Source: Mayfieldus sp963772265 (GTDB lineage Bacteria > Actinomycetota > Thermoleophilia > Solirubrobacterales > 70-9). From it: DNA of 64,000 nucleotides. Every line of letters starts with the position of its first letter. Within the stretch, counting starts at the first letter, position 1. Made by a program: the position numbers and the translations under genes. The notes under the pieces were generated by a model. That model worked only from the letters and a program-made list of their open reading frames with translations, did no database searches and was not told the origin of the DNA. The DNA lies in contig CAVYWS010000010.1 in assembly GCA_963772265.1 (NCBI GenBank), forward strand, positions 1-64,000, in the 5' to 3' direction. Shown here one piece after another: positions 6,997-14,793 of this stretch.

Positions 6997-8631
6997 ATGA
7001 TCTCAGGGACGACTCTCATCGGTCTCATCGGGGCGGATATCCGCACCTTCTTCAGCGACTGGTATCCGGTCTTTGGAGTCTTCTTCATGGCCGCGCTGCT
7101 GGCGGTCTTCATCCTCATCTACCGGGGGACCCTCGGCGCCACCCGGCCGGAGACGGTCAAGTCGACCAAGGGCGGGCCGGTGCTGTGGGAGGAGGTTCAG
7201 GGAGTGGACGCCGCGAAGGCGGAGCTGATCGACGTCGCGGAGTGGCTCAAGGACCCCGACCGCTTCGAGGCCCTCGGTGCCCGCGCCCCCCGCGGGGTTC
7301 TCCTCTACGGGCCGCCCGGGACCGGCAAGACGATGCTCGCCCGAGCGGTGGCCGCGCAGGCCGGAGTCGACTTCTTCTCAGCCTCGGGCTCGAGCTTCGT
7401 CGAGATGTTCGTCGGCCGCGGCGCGGCGAGGATCCGACGACTCTTCAGGGAGGCGCGGAAGGCGGGGCGGGCGGTGATCTTCATCGACGAGCTCGACGCG
7501 GTCGGCGGCCATCGCGGCGCCGGCGGGGGCGACGGCGGGACGAGCGAACGCGAACAGGCACTGAACCAGCTTCTGGTCGAGCTTGACGGGTTCGAGCGCG
7601 ACCCCGGGACGGTGATCGTGCTGGCGGCCTCCAACAACGTCGAGAAGCTCGATCCGGCCCTGCTGCGGCCGGGGCGCTTCGACCGCCAGGTGCTGGTCGC
7701 CCCTCCGGACCGCCGCGGCCGCGAGGCGATCCTGCGCGCCCACGCCCGCAACAAGCCCCTGGGGCCGACCCTCGACCTGACCGACGTCGCCCGCAAGACC
7801 ACCGGGATGACGGGCGCCCAGCTCGCCAACGCGCTCAACGAAGCGGCGATCATCGCCGGTCGCATGGGCCGGGAGTGGATCGCGCGCGAGGACCTCGACG
7901 AGGCGCTGCTGCGCCAGTCGGTCGGCTCTCAGCAGGCCCGGCGTCTGACCGACACCGAGCGCCGGATCGTCGCCTACCACGAGGCGGGCCATGCGCTCTG
8001 CAGGCGCCTGGTCGGGCTCGACCCGCCGGAGATCATGAGCATCGTCCCGCGCGGCCCGGCGCTCGGCTTCGTCGCTCACTCGCCGAGCGAGGACCGTTAT
8101 CTGAACTCGCGCAAGCAGCTTCTCTCCGAGGTGGTCTGTGCGCTCGGAGGCCGGGCCGCCGAGGAGGAGGTCTTCGGCGAAGCCTATTCCGGGGCCGCCG
8201 ATGACCTCGCCCGGGTGCACCGGATCTGTGTCCAGATGGTCACCGAGTTCGGGATGACCGTCGCCACCGAACCACTGGAGGGATCGCCGCTGGCGCTGCC
8301 GATCGGCGACTACTCGATCTCCGACCAGACCCGGCGCGACGTCGACCTCAACGCCCAGTCGCTGGCCGAGATGGCCTTCAGCCGCGCCCGCCAGCTGCTG
8401 GCGCTGAACCGCCGCTGTCTCGACAACCTGGCGGTCAACGTGCTCGAGCGCGAGACCCTCACCCGGGAGGACCTCGACGGCATCTTCGACGCCCACGAGC
8501 TCAACGCCGCGCTGCTTGCCGGCGACGAGCTCCCGGCGGCGCTCGGGAGCCAGGCCGAAGCGACCCCGGCGCACCTCGCCTCCGAGCCCTCCGAGCCAGG
8601 CCAGTCCGAGCCCCCGCCGACTGAGCAGTAG
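6997..8631 (+). CDS. FtsH-like AAA+ zinc metalloprotease, short form
   Basis: A 544-residue FtsH-family protein. One transmembrane segment (residues 22-42) replaces the usual two-helix arrangement with a periplasmic domain. The AAA module has Walker A GPPGTGKT near residue 105, Walker B VIFIDELDAVG, and the second region of homology with RPGRFDR. The protease domain has HEAGHA near residue 330, and GAADDLARV supplies the third-ligand Asp. Normal FtsH is 610-700 residues with a roughly 75-residue extracytoplasmic domain, absent here. It is probably a second FtsH paralogue for membrane protein quality control. It is transcribed divergently from the SGNH gene at 6890. Confidence 0.88.
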   Translation: MISGTTLIGLIGADIRTFFSDWYPVFGVFFMAALLAVFILIYRGTLGATRPETVKSTKGGPVLWEEVQGVDAAKAELIDVAEWLKDPDRFEALGARAPRGVLLYGPPGTGKTMLARAVAAQAGVDFFSASGSSFVEMFVGRGAARIRRLFREARKAGRAVIFIDELDAVGGHRGAGGGDGGTSEREQALNQLLVELDGFERDPGTVIVLAASNNVEKLDPALLRPGRFDRQVLVAPPDRRGREAILRAHARNKPLGPTLDLTDVARKTTGMTGAQLANALNEAAIIAGRMGREWIAREDLDEALLRQSVGSQQARRLTDTERRIVAYHEAGHALCRRLVGLDPPEIMSIVPRGPALGFVAHSPSEDRYLNSRKQLLSEVVCALGGRAAEEEVFGEAYSGAADDLARVHRICVQMVTEFGMTVATEPLEGSPLALPIGDYSISDQTRRDVDLNAQSLAEMAFSRARQLLALNRRCLDNLAVNVLERETLTREDLDGIFDAHELNAALLAGDELPAALGSQAEATPAHLASEPSEPGQSEPPPTEQ

Positions 8632-8680
8632 GGCGCCCCGAACGTCAAGCCCGAGCTGGCAAGGGTCCGCAGCTCGCCGG

Positions 8681-10075
8681 CTAGCGGAATCCGCCTCCCT
8701 GCTGGTGGCCCCGCCGCCTGCCGGGATGGCATGGCCGCCCTCCTTCGTCGACGGGCTGGCCCGTCGTGTCGACGAAGGACCAGTGAAATGACTTCGGGGC
8801 CAGGCGCAGGAAGAGGACGCCGAAGCTGGCGGCGGTGGCGAACTGACTGTGCCGTGCGCGCCGGGCGGCGACCGAGAACAGCTGGTAGCCGCCGGTTCCG
8901 ACGGTGAACTGGGTGATTCCGCGCCTGCGGGAGAAGGTCCCATCCGGCCGCTGGGGAGCAAAGCGCTCGTAGATGTGGTCGTGTCCGTTGAGGACCACGT
9001 CGGCCCCGCCCCGGTACAGCGCATTCCAGAGCCTGCCCGTGTCCTGATGCTCCTCATGCAGGCCGGAGGAGAAGCGGGGGTGGTGCATGTATGCCAGCAC
9101 GCACCGCCCACTCTTGCGGCGGAGGTTCCGCCGCAGCCACTTCAGCTGGCGCGAGTGGGCGCGGCAGGAGACCTGGTCGCAGTTGGAGTTGAGGGCAACG
9201 AGGTGCCAGCTCCCGAGGTCGAACGAGTACCAGCCCCGCCGCCTGCGCCCCGCGCGGCCCCTGCGCTTGCCCGCGCCGTTCCAGTAGTCCCAGTAACCCT
9301 GAGCGTGGACGTCGTCGTATTCGTGGTTGCCGATCGCGGGGTGGCTGATCCGGCGCCAGCGGCCCCAGCTGAGGTCAAAGGAGCCGAGAAAGCCAGCCAG
9401 CGTCCCGCCGTCGTCGTACTGCAGGTCGCCGAGCGGCAGCACCGCCGAGACCCCAGTGCCGGCGATCAGGTTGGAGGTCGCAAGCTGCTGGCAGAAGCCT
9501 GCCGTCCCCAGGCCCCGGTTGAAACGGTCATTGGAGCTGCCGCAGGCGATGTCGCCGGCGGCGGCGATCAGGGGCGGTGGCGGTGGCGGACGTGACGCCG
9601 GCGCTCCCGGCTGGCCCCCGCAGGAGCCGGCGACGCGCTGGCTGAGATCCCCCGAAGTGCTGGGGCTGTACCAGAAGTCCCCCGAGTAGGTGCCCGTGAT
9701 TCTGTGCGCGCCCGCCCCCAACGAGGAGGTCGCGAACCTGGCGACGCCATCGTCGTCGAGAGGCGAGACGCCCAGCCGGGTCGGCCCATCGGCGAAGGAG
9801 ACGGTCCCGAACGGCGTCGGCTCGACCGGCGTGCCGAGGGGAGAGGACACCCTGGAGACGAAGACGATCGTTCGGCCCGCGCAGACCGGGTTGGCCGACG
9901 AGCCGATCGTCGCATTGGTGGGCAGCAGCGCCGCCGACGCGGGGCTCGCCCCGAGCAGGGCAAGCAGAAGCGTCGGCAAACCGACCTCGAGGAGCGTTTG
10001 TCGCCGGATCGAGACCTCCCTCGGCGCGGGCGCCGGGTCCCCCGGGTTGCTCAGCTCGCGACCCGGAGGACCCAC
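8681..10075 (-). CDS. Secreted metallophosphoesterase with N-terminal Ig-like domain
   Basis: A 464-residue protein starting at GTG 10075. The hydrophobic segment at residues 31-48 (LPTLLLALLGASPASA) acts as a signal sequence. Residues 50-150 resemble a bacterial Ig-like repeat of the Big_3 type (GTVSFADG...GAHRITGTYSGD). After a Pro-rich linker comes a calcineurin-like phosphoesterase: AAGDIACG, LPLGDLQYDDG, AIGNHEYDD, MHHPRFSSG and NGHDHIYERF supply the di-metal ligands in canonical order. The architecture resembles purple-acid-phosphatase-like exported enzymes. Substrate unknown. The neighbouring minus-strand gene at 10099-10536 is only 23 bases upstream, so the two may be co-transcribed. 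Confidence 0.85.
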   Translation of the reverse strand: MGPPGRELSNPGDPAPAPREVSIRRQTLLEVGLPTLLLALLGASPASAALLPTNATIGSSANPVCAGRTIVFVSRVSSPLGTPVEPTPFGTVSFADGPTRLGVSPLDDDGVARFATSSLGAGAHRITGTYSGDFWYSPSTSGDLSQRVAGSCGGQPGAPASRPPPPPPLIAAAGDIACGSSNDRFNRGLGTAGFCQQLATSNLIAGTGVSAVLPLGDLQYDDGGTLAGFLGSFDLSWGRWRRISHPAIGNHEYDDVHAQGYWDYWNGAGKRRGRAGRRRRGWYSFDLGSWHLVALNSNCDQVSCRAHSRQLKWLRRNLRRKSGRCVLAYMHHPRFSSGLHEEHQDTGRLWNALYRGGADVVLNGHDHIYERFAPQRPDGTFSRRRGITQFTVGTGGYQLFSVAARRARHSQFATAASFGVLFLRLAPKSFHWSFVDTTGQPVDEGGRPCHPGRRRGHQQGGGFR

Positions 10076-10098
10076 CCGCCGTTTGCCTCAGGGCGCGC

Positions 10099-10536
10099 CT
10101 ACTTGGCTCGGCTGATGCTCCCCTTCGCCTTCAGCGTCTTGGCACAGATCGCGGTCGCGATCGCCGTATGGGACTCGGTTCCACCCTGGTTGCTCACCGT
10201 GCCCTGCCAGGCATTGTTGAGCGGACCGCTGTCGATCAGTCCTTCAATGTTCTGGCCGCCGGTACTCACACGGATGCCGCCGCCGAGCACCCTCGTCTTG
10301 CGGGGACATGTTGCTGGGTTGACATTGAGGGTCTGATTGGCGGGGATGACCGTCTGATTGGTGACGTAGATGAGCGGGCCGGCGCCGACCGTGTTGACCT
10401 GCGCGCCGTGCGACAGCGATTTGAGGCCCAAGCCGCCGAAAACACGTCCAGAGCTGACTCCTGCGGTTGCCAGAACCAGGGCGATGATCGCCACGATCAA
10501 CGCCGGTCCAGGCATCCACCTGGTGGTGCGTGCCAT
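10099..10536 (-). CDS. Hypothetical exported protein
   Basis: A 145-residue protein starting at ATG 10536 with AGGAGG eight bases upstream. The N-terminus MARTTRWMPGPALIVAIIAL is basic then hydrophobic and continues into LATAGVSSG, so it is a signal peptide or anchor. This type of short PxPALIVAIIALV leader also occurs in the protein at 54156-54737. The remainder is small and beta-rich, with two Cys (ATCPRK, AICAKTL) that could form a disulfide. No enzymatic motif is visible. It lies just upstream of a secreted phosphoesterase on the same strand. Confidence 0.65.
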   Translation of the reverse strand: MARTTRWMPGPALIVAIIALVLATAGVSSGRVFGGLGLKSLSHGAQVNTVGAGPLIYVTNQTVIPANQTLNVNPATCPRKTRVLGGGIRVSTGGQNIEGLIDSGPLNNAWQGTVSNQGGTESHTAIATAICAKTLKAKGSISRAK

Positions 10537-10750
10537 CCGAACTGCCTCCTTCACCCCCCGTTCTGGCCCCCCTAACTGGGCGCAAAGTGGGGCTTTCCGC
10601 CAAGCACGTCCGACCCTATCCCCGCGGTCACAGCGAAGTCAACATGAAGTCAACAATTCAAACGAGGGTGAAACGCGAAAAACGAGGGTGAACCGGGCTC
10701 ATGGCCAAGGCCTCGCGCGGCCTGAGGTCAGGCGAGATACTGCGCGGGCG

Positions 10751-11161
10751 ATGTCGCAGGAGAACGTCGAGAGCGTCCAACGCGCCGTCGAGGCGTGGAA
10801 TGCCGATGATCTGGACGCCTTTTTGGCCGAGCTCGATCCCGACGTCGAGTGGCACCCTGCGATCGAGCCGGGCCTTGAGGGAAGGGCAACTATCTACCGA
10901 GGTCATGACGACGCGCAAAAGGTTTGGAGGGAGAACCGCGGCGAGGCGTGGGAACGCCTCACCAATCGGCCTCAGGAGTTCCGCGACCTCGGCGAGTCGG
11001 TCCTCGCGCTCGGTCACATGGACTTGGCTGCCCGGACGACCGGCATCGAGTTCAGCCAGGAACTCGGAGAAGTCTTTGACTTTCGAGCGGGGAAGATCGT
11101 TCGCATCCGCGACTTTCTGACTCATGCGGAGGCCCTCGAAGCCGCCGGGCTGTCGGAGTAG
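10751..11161 (+). CDS. SnoaL-like / NTF2-fold protein
   Basis: A 136-residue protein starting at ATG 10751. The start MSQENVESVQRAVEAWN is typical of the SnoaL-like (NTF2 superfamily) proteins that are abundant in soil actinobacteria. It is followed by DLDAFLAELDPDVEWHPAIEP, a YRGHDDAQKVW helix, and the closing strand VFDFRAGKIVRIRDFLTHAEAL. Members are polyketide cyclases, small isomerases or of unknown role. The likely catalytic residues cannot be assigned. It sits immediately outside the tRNA-Val-flanked segment. A near-copy of its ribosome site and first codons recurs at 11161-11180, just after its stop. Confidence 0.8.
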   Translation: MSQENVESVQRAVEAWNADDLDAFLAELDPDVEWHPAIEPGLEGRATIYRGHDDAQKVWRENRGEAWERLTNRPQEFRDLGESVLALGHMDLAARTTGIEFSQELGEVFDFRAGKIVRIRDFLTHAEALEAAGLSE

Positions 11162-11208
11162 GCGATGTCGCGGGAGAACAGCAGCGCGTTGAGGGGCGCG
11201 ATCTCTGA

Positions 11209-11252
11209 TGGGCGGTGCCGGGCTCGAACCAGCGACCTCCTGCTTGTAAGGC
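11209..11252 (-). repeat. Distal attachment-site repeat (3' part of tRNA-Val)
   Basis: These 44 bases are identical to 17324-17367, the discriminator base through anticodon loop of the complete tRNA-Val(UAC). Beyond 11252 the similarity stops and the D arm and 5' acceptor strand are absent, so this is not a functional tRNA. The position and orientation are those expected of the distal att copy left by site-specific integration at a tRNA 3' end. Confidence 0.85.
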
Positions 11253-11383
11253 GCGATGCTGATGCGCCCTCAGAGTGAGCGCGATTGGCTTCGGGCCCGG
11301 GACTCCTCATGTGTGAAGCGGTTGCGCTGTGTGCGCTCGTCGCGGCGACGATGCGAGGCACTCGCACGATCGAAAGGCGGATC

Positions 11384-11995
11384 TCAGTCCGACCTGCCCG
11401 CCCCCGCCGGGGCGGGCGATGACGCGGGGCGAGGGGCGGCGGGGCGGGTTGGCCGCGCCCGCGTCCGCCCGTAGCGGATCGCGAGCAAGACGACGATCGG
11501 CACTGCGCTAAGGACGACCATGACGCTGAACCAGCGACTCGCTCCGTCAGTCCCCGATCCGAACGAGTGCAGGACCGCCAAGAGGTAGACGAGCACTGTC
11601 GCGCGGTGGAGTTGGCGCCAGCGACGGGGCCCGATTCGCTTGCGCAAATAGAAGGTTGGCCCCAGCACGAGCGCGAGATATCCGGCGAGGATCCCGAGTC
11701 CGGTCCACAACGGGCGATAGGCGAGCGTGAACGGGACACTGATCCCGCTGATGCCCGGGTTCAGGTAGGAGTCGCCCAGCAGCAGGACGCCATGGGCGCC
11801 GATCGCTGTGAGGCCGGCGAGGGTGATCTGCTGGTGGACCCTGACGAGATTGCGTTTGAGGCCGGGACGGCGGGAGATGTTGGCGGCCATGAACAGGCCA
11901 AGGACGACCGCGCTCGCGATCAGCAGAAACGCCACGATCCCGGCCGCCCGTGAGGCAAGCCACCAGGAATAGTTGGCTGGATCCGGCTCAGTCAC
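11384..11995 (-). CDS. Ferric-reductase-like di-haem transmembrane protein
   Basis: A 203-residue membrane protein starting at GTG 11995, with GGAGGAG six bases upstream. Five to six hydrophobic helices are apparent. Two His pairs sit on two helices with spacing typical of a bis-haem b ferric-reductase-like domain: H54 (VHQQ) and H68 (GAHG), then H130 (LHR) and H143 (LHSF). The C-terminal 30 residues are Arg/Pro/Ala-rich and cytoplasmic or disordered. It probably moves electrons across the membrane between a cytoplasmic donor and an outer acceptor. It is the last gene of a tightly packed minus-strand operon with ferredoxin and reductase genes, overlapping the preceding gene by eight bases. 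No flavin or NADPH domain is fused to it. Confidence 0.8.
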   Translation of the reverse strand: MTEPDPANYSWWLASRAAGIVAFLLIASAVVLGLFMAANISRRPGLKRNLVRVHQQITLAGLTAIGAHGVLLLGDSYLNPGISGISVPFTLAYRPLWTGLGILAGYLALVLGPTFYLRKRIGPRRWRQLHRATVLVYLLAVLHSFGSGTDGASRWFSVMVVLSAVPIVVLLAIRYGRTRARPTRPAAPRPASSPAPAGAGRSD

Positions 11996-12221
11996 CGCGT
12001 TCTCCTCCACGGCCCTCGGGTTCGCGCTCTCCCGGGGCCGGCACGGTCTTTGACGGCGACGTCGCCGAGGGCCCCTGGACCCCTACCTTGGTCGGGCCGC
12101 TGAACATCGTGTAGGCAGCGAGTCCGGCGAGGGCGAGGACGACGAGGACGGCGACGATTCGCAGCCTCAGGCTCGTACCGGCGGCAGGTGCCGCGACGGG
12201 GGCGGAAACGGTGGGGCTCAT
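11988..12221 (-). CDS. Small single-pass membrane protein
   Basis: A 77-residue protein with an Ala/Pro-rich N-terminus (residues 1-18), one transmembrane helix (residues 20-42, LRIVAVLVVLALAGLAAYTMF) and a Pro/Ser/Gly-rich tail. It overlaps both neighbours in the redox operon (four and eight bases), so it is translated with them. I do not recognise a family. By context it could be an accessory subunit of the di-haem membrane protein encoded downstream. Confidence 0.6.
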   Translation of the reverse strand: MSPTVSAPVAAPAAGTSLRLRIVAVLVVLALAGLAAYTMFSGPTKVGVQGPSATSPSKTVPAPGEREPEGRGGERGD

Positions 12222-12517
12222 GGCGGCACGGGGGAACTGCGGCTGACGATCTTCGTCGCCTGTTTGGTCTGTGCACCCTTGGCCAGCGGCTGGCTCGTTG
12301 TGGAAACCGCCGGCCCGGGGCCGAGCGCCGGGTCCCGGCCGTTCCGCACCTGTATCGCAAGCAGCGTCAGGACGACGAAGAAGAGCCCCAGGGCGGCCGT
12401 GATCACGGCGAGCGGACTCGGCAGGGGCCGGCGCTGCGGGCTCGGCGCCGGCCGCTGGGATGGAGGCGGATGCTCGGCGGAGGGCGGAGGGGCTGGTGTG
12501 TCGGGGGTCTCGGTCAT
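12218..12517 (-). CDS. Small single-pass membrane protein, Pro-rich N-terminus
   Basis: A 99-residue protein starting at ATG 12517 (MTETPDTPAPPP) with GAGAGGCAG just upstream. The first 48 residues are Pro/Ser/Arg-rich and lack order. A single hydrophobic helix follows (residues 51-72, LAVITAALGLFFVVLTLLAI), then a short outer tail. It overlaps the next gene by the ATGA-type four-base junction. It has no recognisable motif; context places it in the membrane electron-transfer operon. Confidence 0.6.
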   Translation of the reverse strand: MTETPDTPAPPPSAEHPPPSQRPAPSPQRRPLPSPLAVITAALGLFFVVLTLLAIQVRNGRDPALGPGPAVSTTSQPLAKGAQTKQATKIVSRSSPVPP

Positions 12518-12527
12518 CTGCCTCTCG

Positions 12528-13095
12528 CTAGTTCTCTCCGCACACCTTGAAGCCGTAGCCGCGGGCAAATCCGGTCAGAGTGCGGCTGAGGTCGTCGAGC
12601 TCACCTCGCAGGCTGCGCAGCCGGGGCAGGTCCACGGCGGCAAGCGCGTCGCGGATCTGGCGACGCAGTGCCAGCTGGCGCCGGATCACATCGAAGATGT
12701 TGGTGCGAACCAACTGTTTCTCTTGCGGCGGCACCGGGATCGTCTCGATCTGTCGCAGCTCCGTCTCGCCTGAGTTGATGTCGTCGTCGTAGGCCTTCGC
12801 GGCCTCCTGGGCATCGGCTGAAGAGCCGACCCGCTCTCGCGCCGAGTTTCGCTCGGGGTCAAGGCTGCTGCAGACGCGGTCGACCCTTGCGACGTAGGCC
12901 CGCCGTGCCGGATCCGTCACCGGGGTGACGGGCACGGGGGTCCGGGCGGTCGTCGGCGTAGGGGACGTCTGGGTTGAGGGATTCTGGGCGGACCCTTCTT
13001 GCTCTCCCCGGCGGGTATCACCGCCGCAACCGGCGAACAGGGCAAGTGCCGCCGTGCTTACGGCGACGATTGTGAGCGAAGCGTGGAGGAGTCAT
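12528..13095 (-). CDS. Helical lipoprotein of the redox operon (5' end frame-disrupted)
   Basis: The reading frame carries a lipobox-like stretch (ALALFAGCGG) preceded by a hydrophobic helix. A Thr/Pro/Ser-rich linker follows, then a roughly 125-residue, mostly helical domain that begins YVARVDRVCSSL and ends ARGYGFKVCGEN with one Cys at each end. No ATG, GTG or TTG opens this frame. An ATG at 13095 (MTPPRFA) lies one frame away and would supply a normal basic signal-peptide start, so a single-base shift near 13075 is likely. The only start inside the frame is GTG 12935, which would lose the lipobox. The mature part is 135 residues. Function unknown. Confidence 0.6.
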
Positions 13096-13103
13096 CGCAG
13101 CGG

Positions 13104-13310
13104 TTACGGATAGACCTGCTCGCCCGTTTCTTCGTCGATCACGATAATCGCAACCGACGGGCAGATCTCGGCCGCTTCCATGATCAGCTCCGGGGGCCCG
13201 TCGCCGATCACATGCGCCGTGTCATTGAGGGCAAACACCGTCGGCGCGACCTCGACGCAATCGCCATGGGCAGCGCAGACGTTCTCATCGACTTGCGGTA
13301 CGTACTTCAT
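13104..13310 (-). CDS. Small ferredoxin (3Fe-4S/4Fe-4S type)
   Basis: A 68-residue ferredoxin starting at ATG 13310 with GAGAGGAG about eight bases upstream. The cluster pattern CAAHGDC, followed by EICPSVAI, has three Cys (near residues 12, 18 and 51) and His or Ala where a fourth Cys would sit. This is the pattern of P450-associated Fe3S4 ferredoxins in actinobacteria. Its start lies inside the 3' end of the FAD-reductase gene, so the two are likely translated together. It probably accepts electrons from that reductase and passes them to the membrane di-haem protein or another partner. Confidence 0.88.
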   Translation of the reverse strand: MKYVPQVDENVCAAHGDCVEVAPTVFALNDTAHVIGDGPPELIMEAAEICPSVAIIVIDEETGEQVYP

Positions 13311-14481
13311 CGTCGCTCCTCTCCGTGGAGGTGGTGGCTGTCTCGATCTGCTCGCGCAGCGCAGGCACCGCTCGCGGCCGGCCCACGGCCATTCCCGCAA
13401 TCGGCGTCCCGCCGCGGATCATCAATGCGGTGAAGTCCCGGGCGTCGGGGTCGCCGTCGATCTCGATCTGGTCGGCTTCGCGGGCGTCGCCGACGAGCTG
13501 GACTCGGAATCCGTACTGGTCCGTCCAAAAGGACGGCAGGGCGGGAGGGGTCGGCTCGAGGCCGATGATCGCGCGGGCCACCTGTGCGCCCTGGCGGGCC
13601 GCTGCTTCCCAGTGTTCGCTTCGCTCGTGGTCGCCGGTCGCCGGGTTGAAAGGCCGAGCCACGTCACCGGCGGCGTACACGCCGGGGGCTTCGGTCCGCC
13701 GGTGGGATCAGCCTTCACACCTTCCGGGTCGAGTCCGCTTCCCTCCAGCCACTCAGCCGCCGGCTTGATCCGATTCCGATCACCAATTCGTCGCATTCGA
13801 TCTGTCGTCCGTCGGTGAGCTGAACCCACTCGGCGCCGGTGGGACCCTCGCCGAACCTCGCCACCTGGGCGGAGAGCATGACGTCGACTCCCTCGGCACG
13901 ATGCAGCTTCACGAACCAGCGGCAAGACTGGACCCAGCACCCGCAGCAGCGGAGCGGGCGCGGCTTCGAGGACCGTGACCTCGACTCCCAGCCGCCGTGC
14001 GGTGGCCGCAACCTCGAGCCCGATGAAGCCAGCGCCGACCAAGATAAGCCGGTGCCCGGCCGCAGGGCGTCGCGGAGCCGCATGGCGTCCTCGGTGGTGC
14101 GCAGCGGGTGGGCATTTGGGAACTGCTCCGTGCCGGGAAGCTTACGGGGGCGGCTACCCGTCGCAATGACCGCGGCCTCGTAGCGAAGAGTCGGGCCCGA
14201 GGCGAGGATCAGGGTGTTGATGCCGGGGTCGAGGGCTACCGCCTTCTCTCCCGGCAGCAGCTCCACGTCTTGCTCGCGGTACCAGCCGAGCGGCCGGAAA
14301 TTGAGCGTCGCCGGATCCCGCTCCCCGGAGAGCACATCTTTGGACAGTGGGGGTCGATCGTAGGGAGCGCGCTCCTCTTCGCAGACGATGCGGATGGGCC
14401 ATCGAACCCGTGCCGGCGCAGCGTCTCGCAACACCGCTGTGCGGCGAGCCCACCGCCGGCGATCACGATGCCGTCGCTCAT
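13285..14481 (-). pseudogene. FAD-dependent ferredoxin/rubredoxin-type reductase, frame-disrupted
   Basis: Pieces of one pyridine-nucleotide-disulfide-type reductase lie in successive frames. They run from ATG 14481 with the FAD motif IVIAGGGLAAQR, through RAPYDRPPLSKDVLSGE, AAVIATGSRPRKLPG and the NAD(P) motif VGAGFIGLEVAATARRLGVEVTVLE, to DELVIGIG and VYAAGDVARPFNP near the C-terminus. At least five frame changes separate the pieces (about 14401, 14040, 13930, 13780 and 13690). All domains are present in order, so the intact protein would be about 400 residues, the family norm. Either a recently decayed gene or base-level sequence error explains this. The 3' end overlaps the ferredoxin start. 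Confidence 0.75.
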
Positions 14482-14793
14482 CCTCGTCGCCTGACAGTGC
14501 TGGAGGTCCGGTCGACCATGGCTGGACCGTAACCCGCAGACACACTGAAGAGCCGGAGGCTGCATGTTCGAGTCCCGCCGCTCCCGTTCTCAGTGTGTCG
14601 CGTAAATGCAGGGGTTTCTGCTTCGCTTGGGGAACAGCTCCACGGCGACGGTAGCCCGACAACTCAATACGGTGTAAGTGCGGACTCGGCGTGGTCGAGG
14701 AGTCATGTCCACGGGGAAACGTCGAGACACAACTCGTATCCTTCAGTCGCTAAGGGCGAAGCCGAGATCATCCCGCAGCCCTACCTCAACCTA
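14482..14793. other. 312-bp intergenic stretch inside the island
   Basis: No convincing gene is present. It contains an inverted repeat GACACACTGA (14539-14548) / TCAGTGTGTC (14590-14599). The loop, on the plus strand, includes ATGTTCGAGTCCCGCCGCTCC, which resembles the T loop and 3' acceptor side of a tRNA. The remainder (14600-14793) is of slightly lower GC and shows no start with a ribosome site. A promoter for the reductase-ferredoxin operon is expected here on the minus strand but I cannot identify it. Confidence 0.45.

Noticed and set aside
7378..9111. 577-codon minus-strand frame across the FtsH-like and phosphoesterase genes
   Set aside because: It overlaps two well-supported genes in other frames and carries no recognisable domain.
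10661..10690. Two copies of AACGAGGGTGAA upstream of the SnoaL-like gene
   Set aside because: Only two short copies, no known site, and a similar stretch occurs at 25124 in an unrelated context; too weak to call.
14539..14599. tmRNA or complete tRNA gene
   Set aside because: Only a T-loop-like stretch is present; no acceptor pairing, anticodon arm or tag-peptide frame can be assembled around it.
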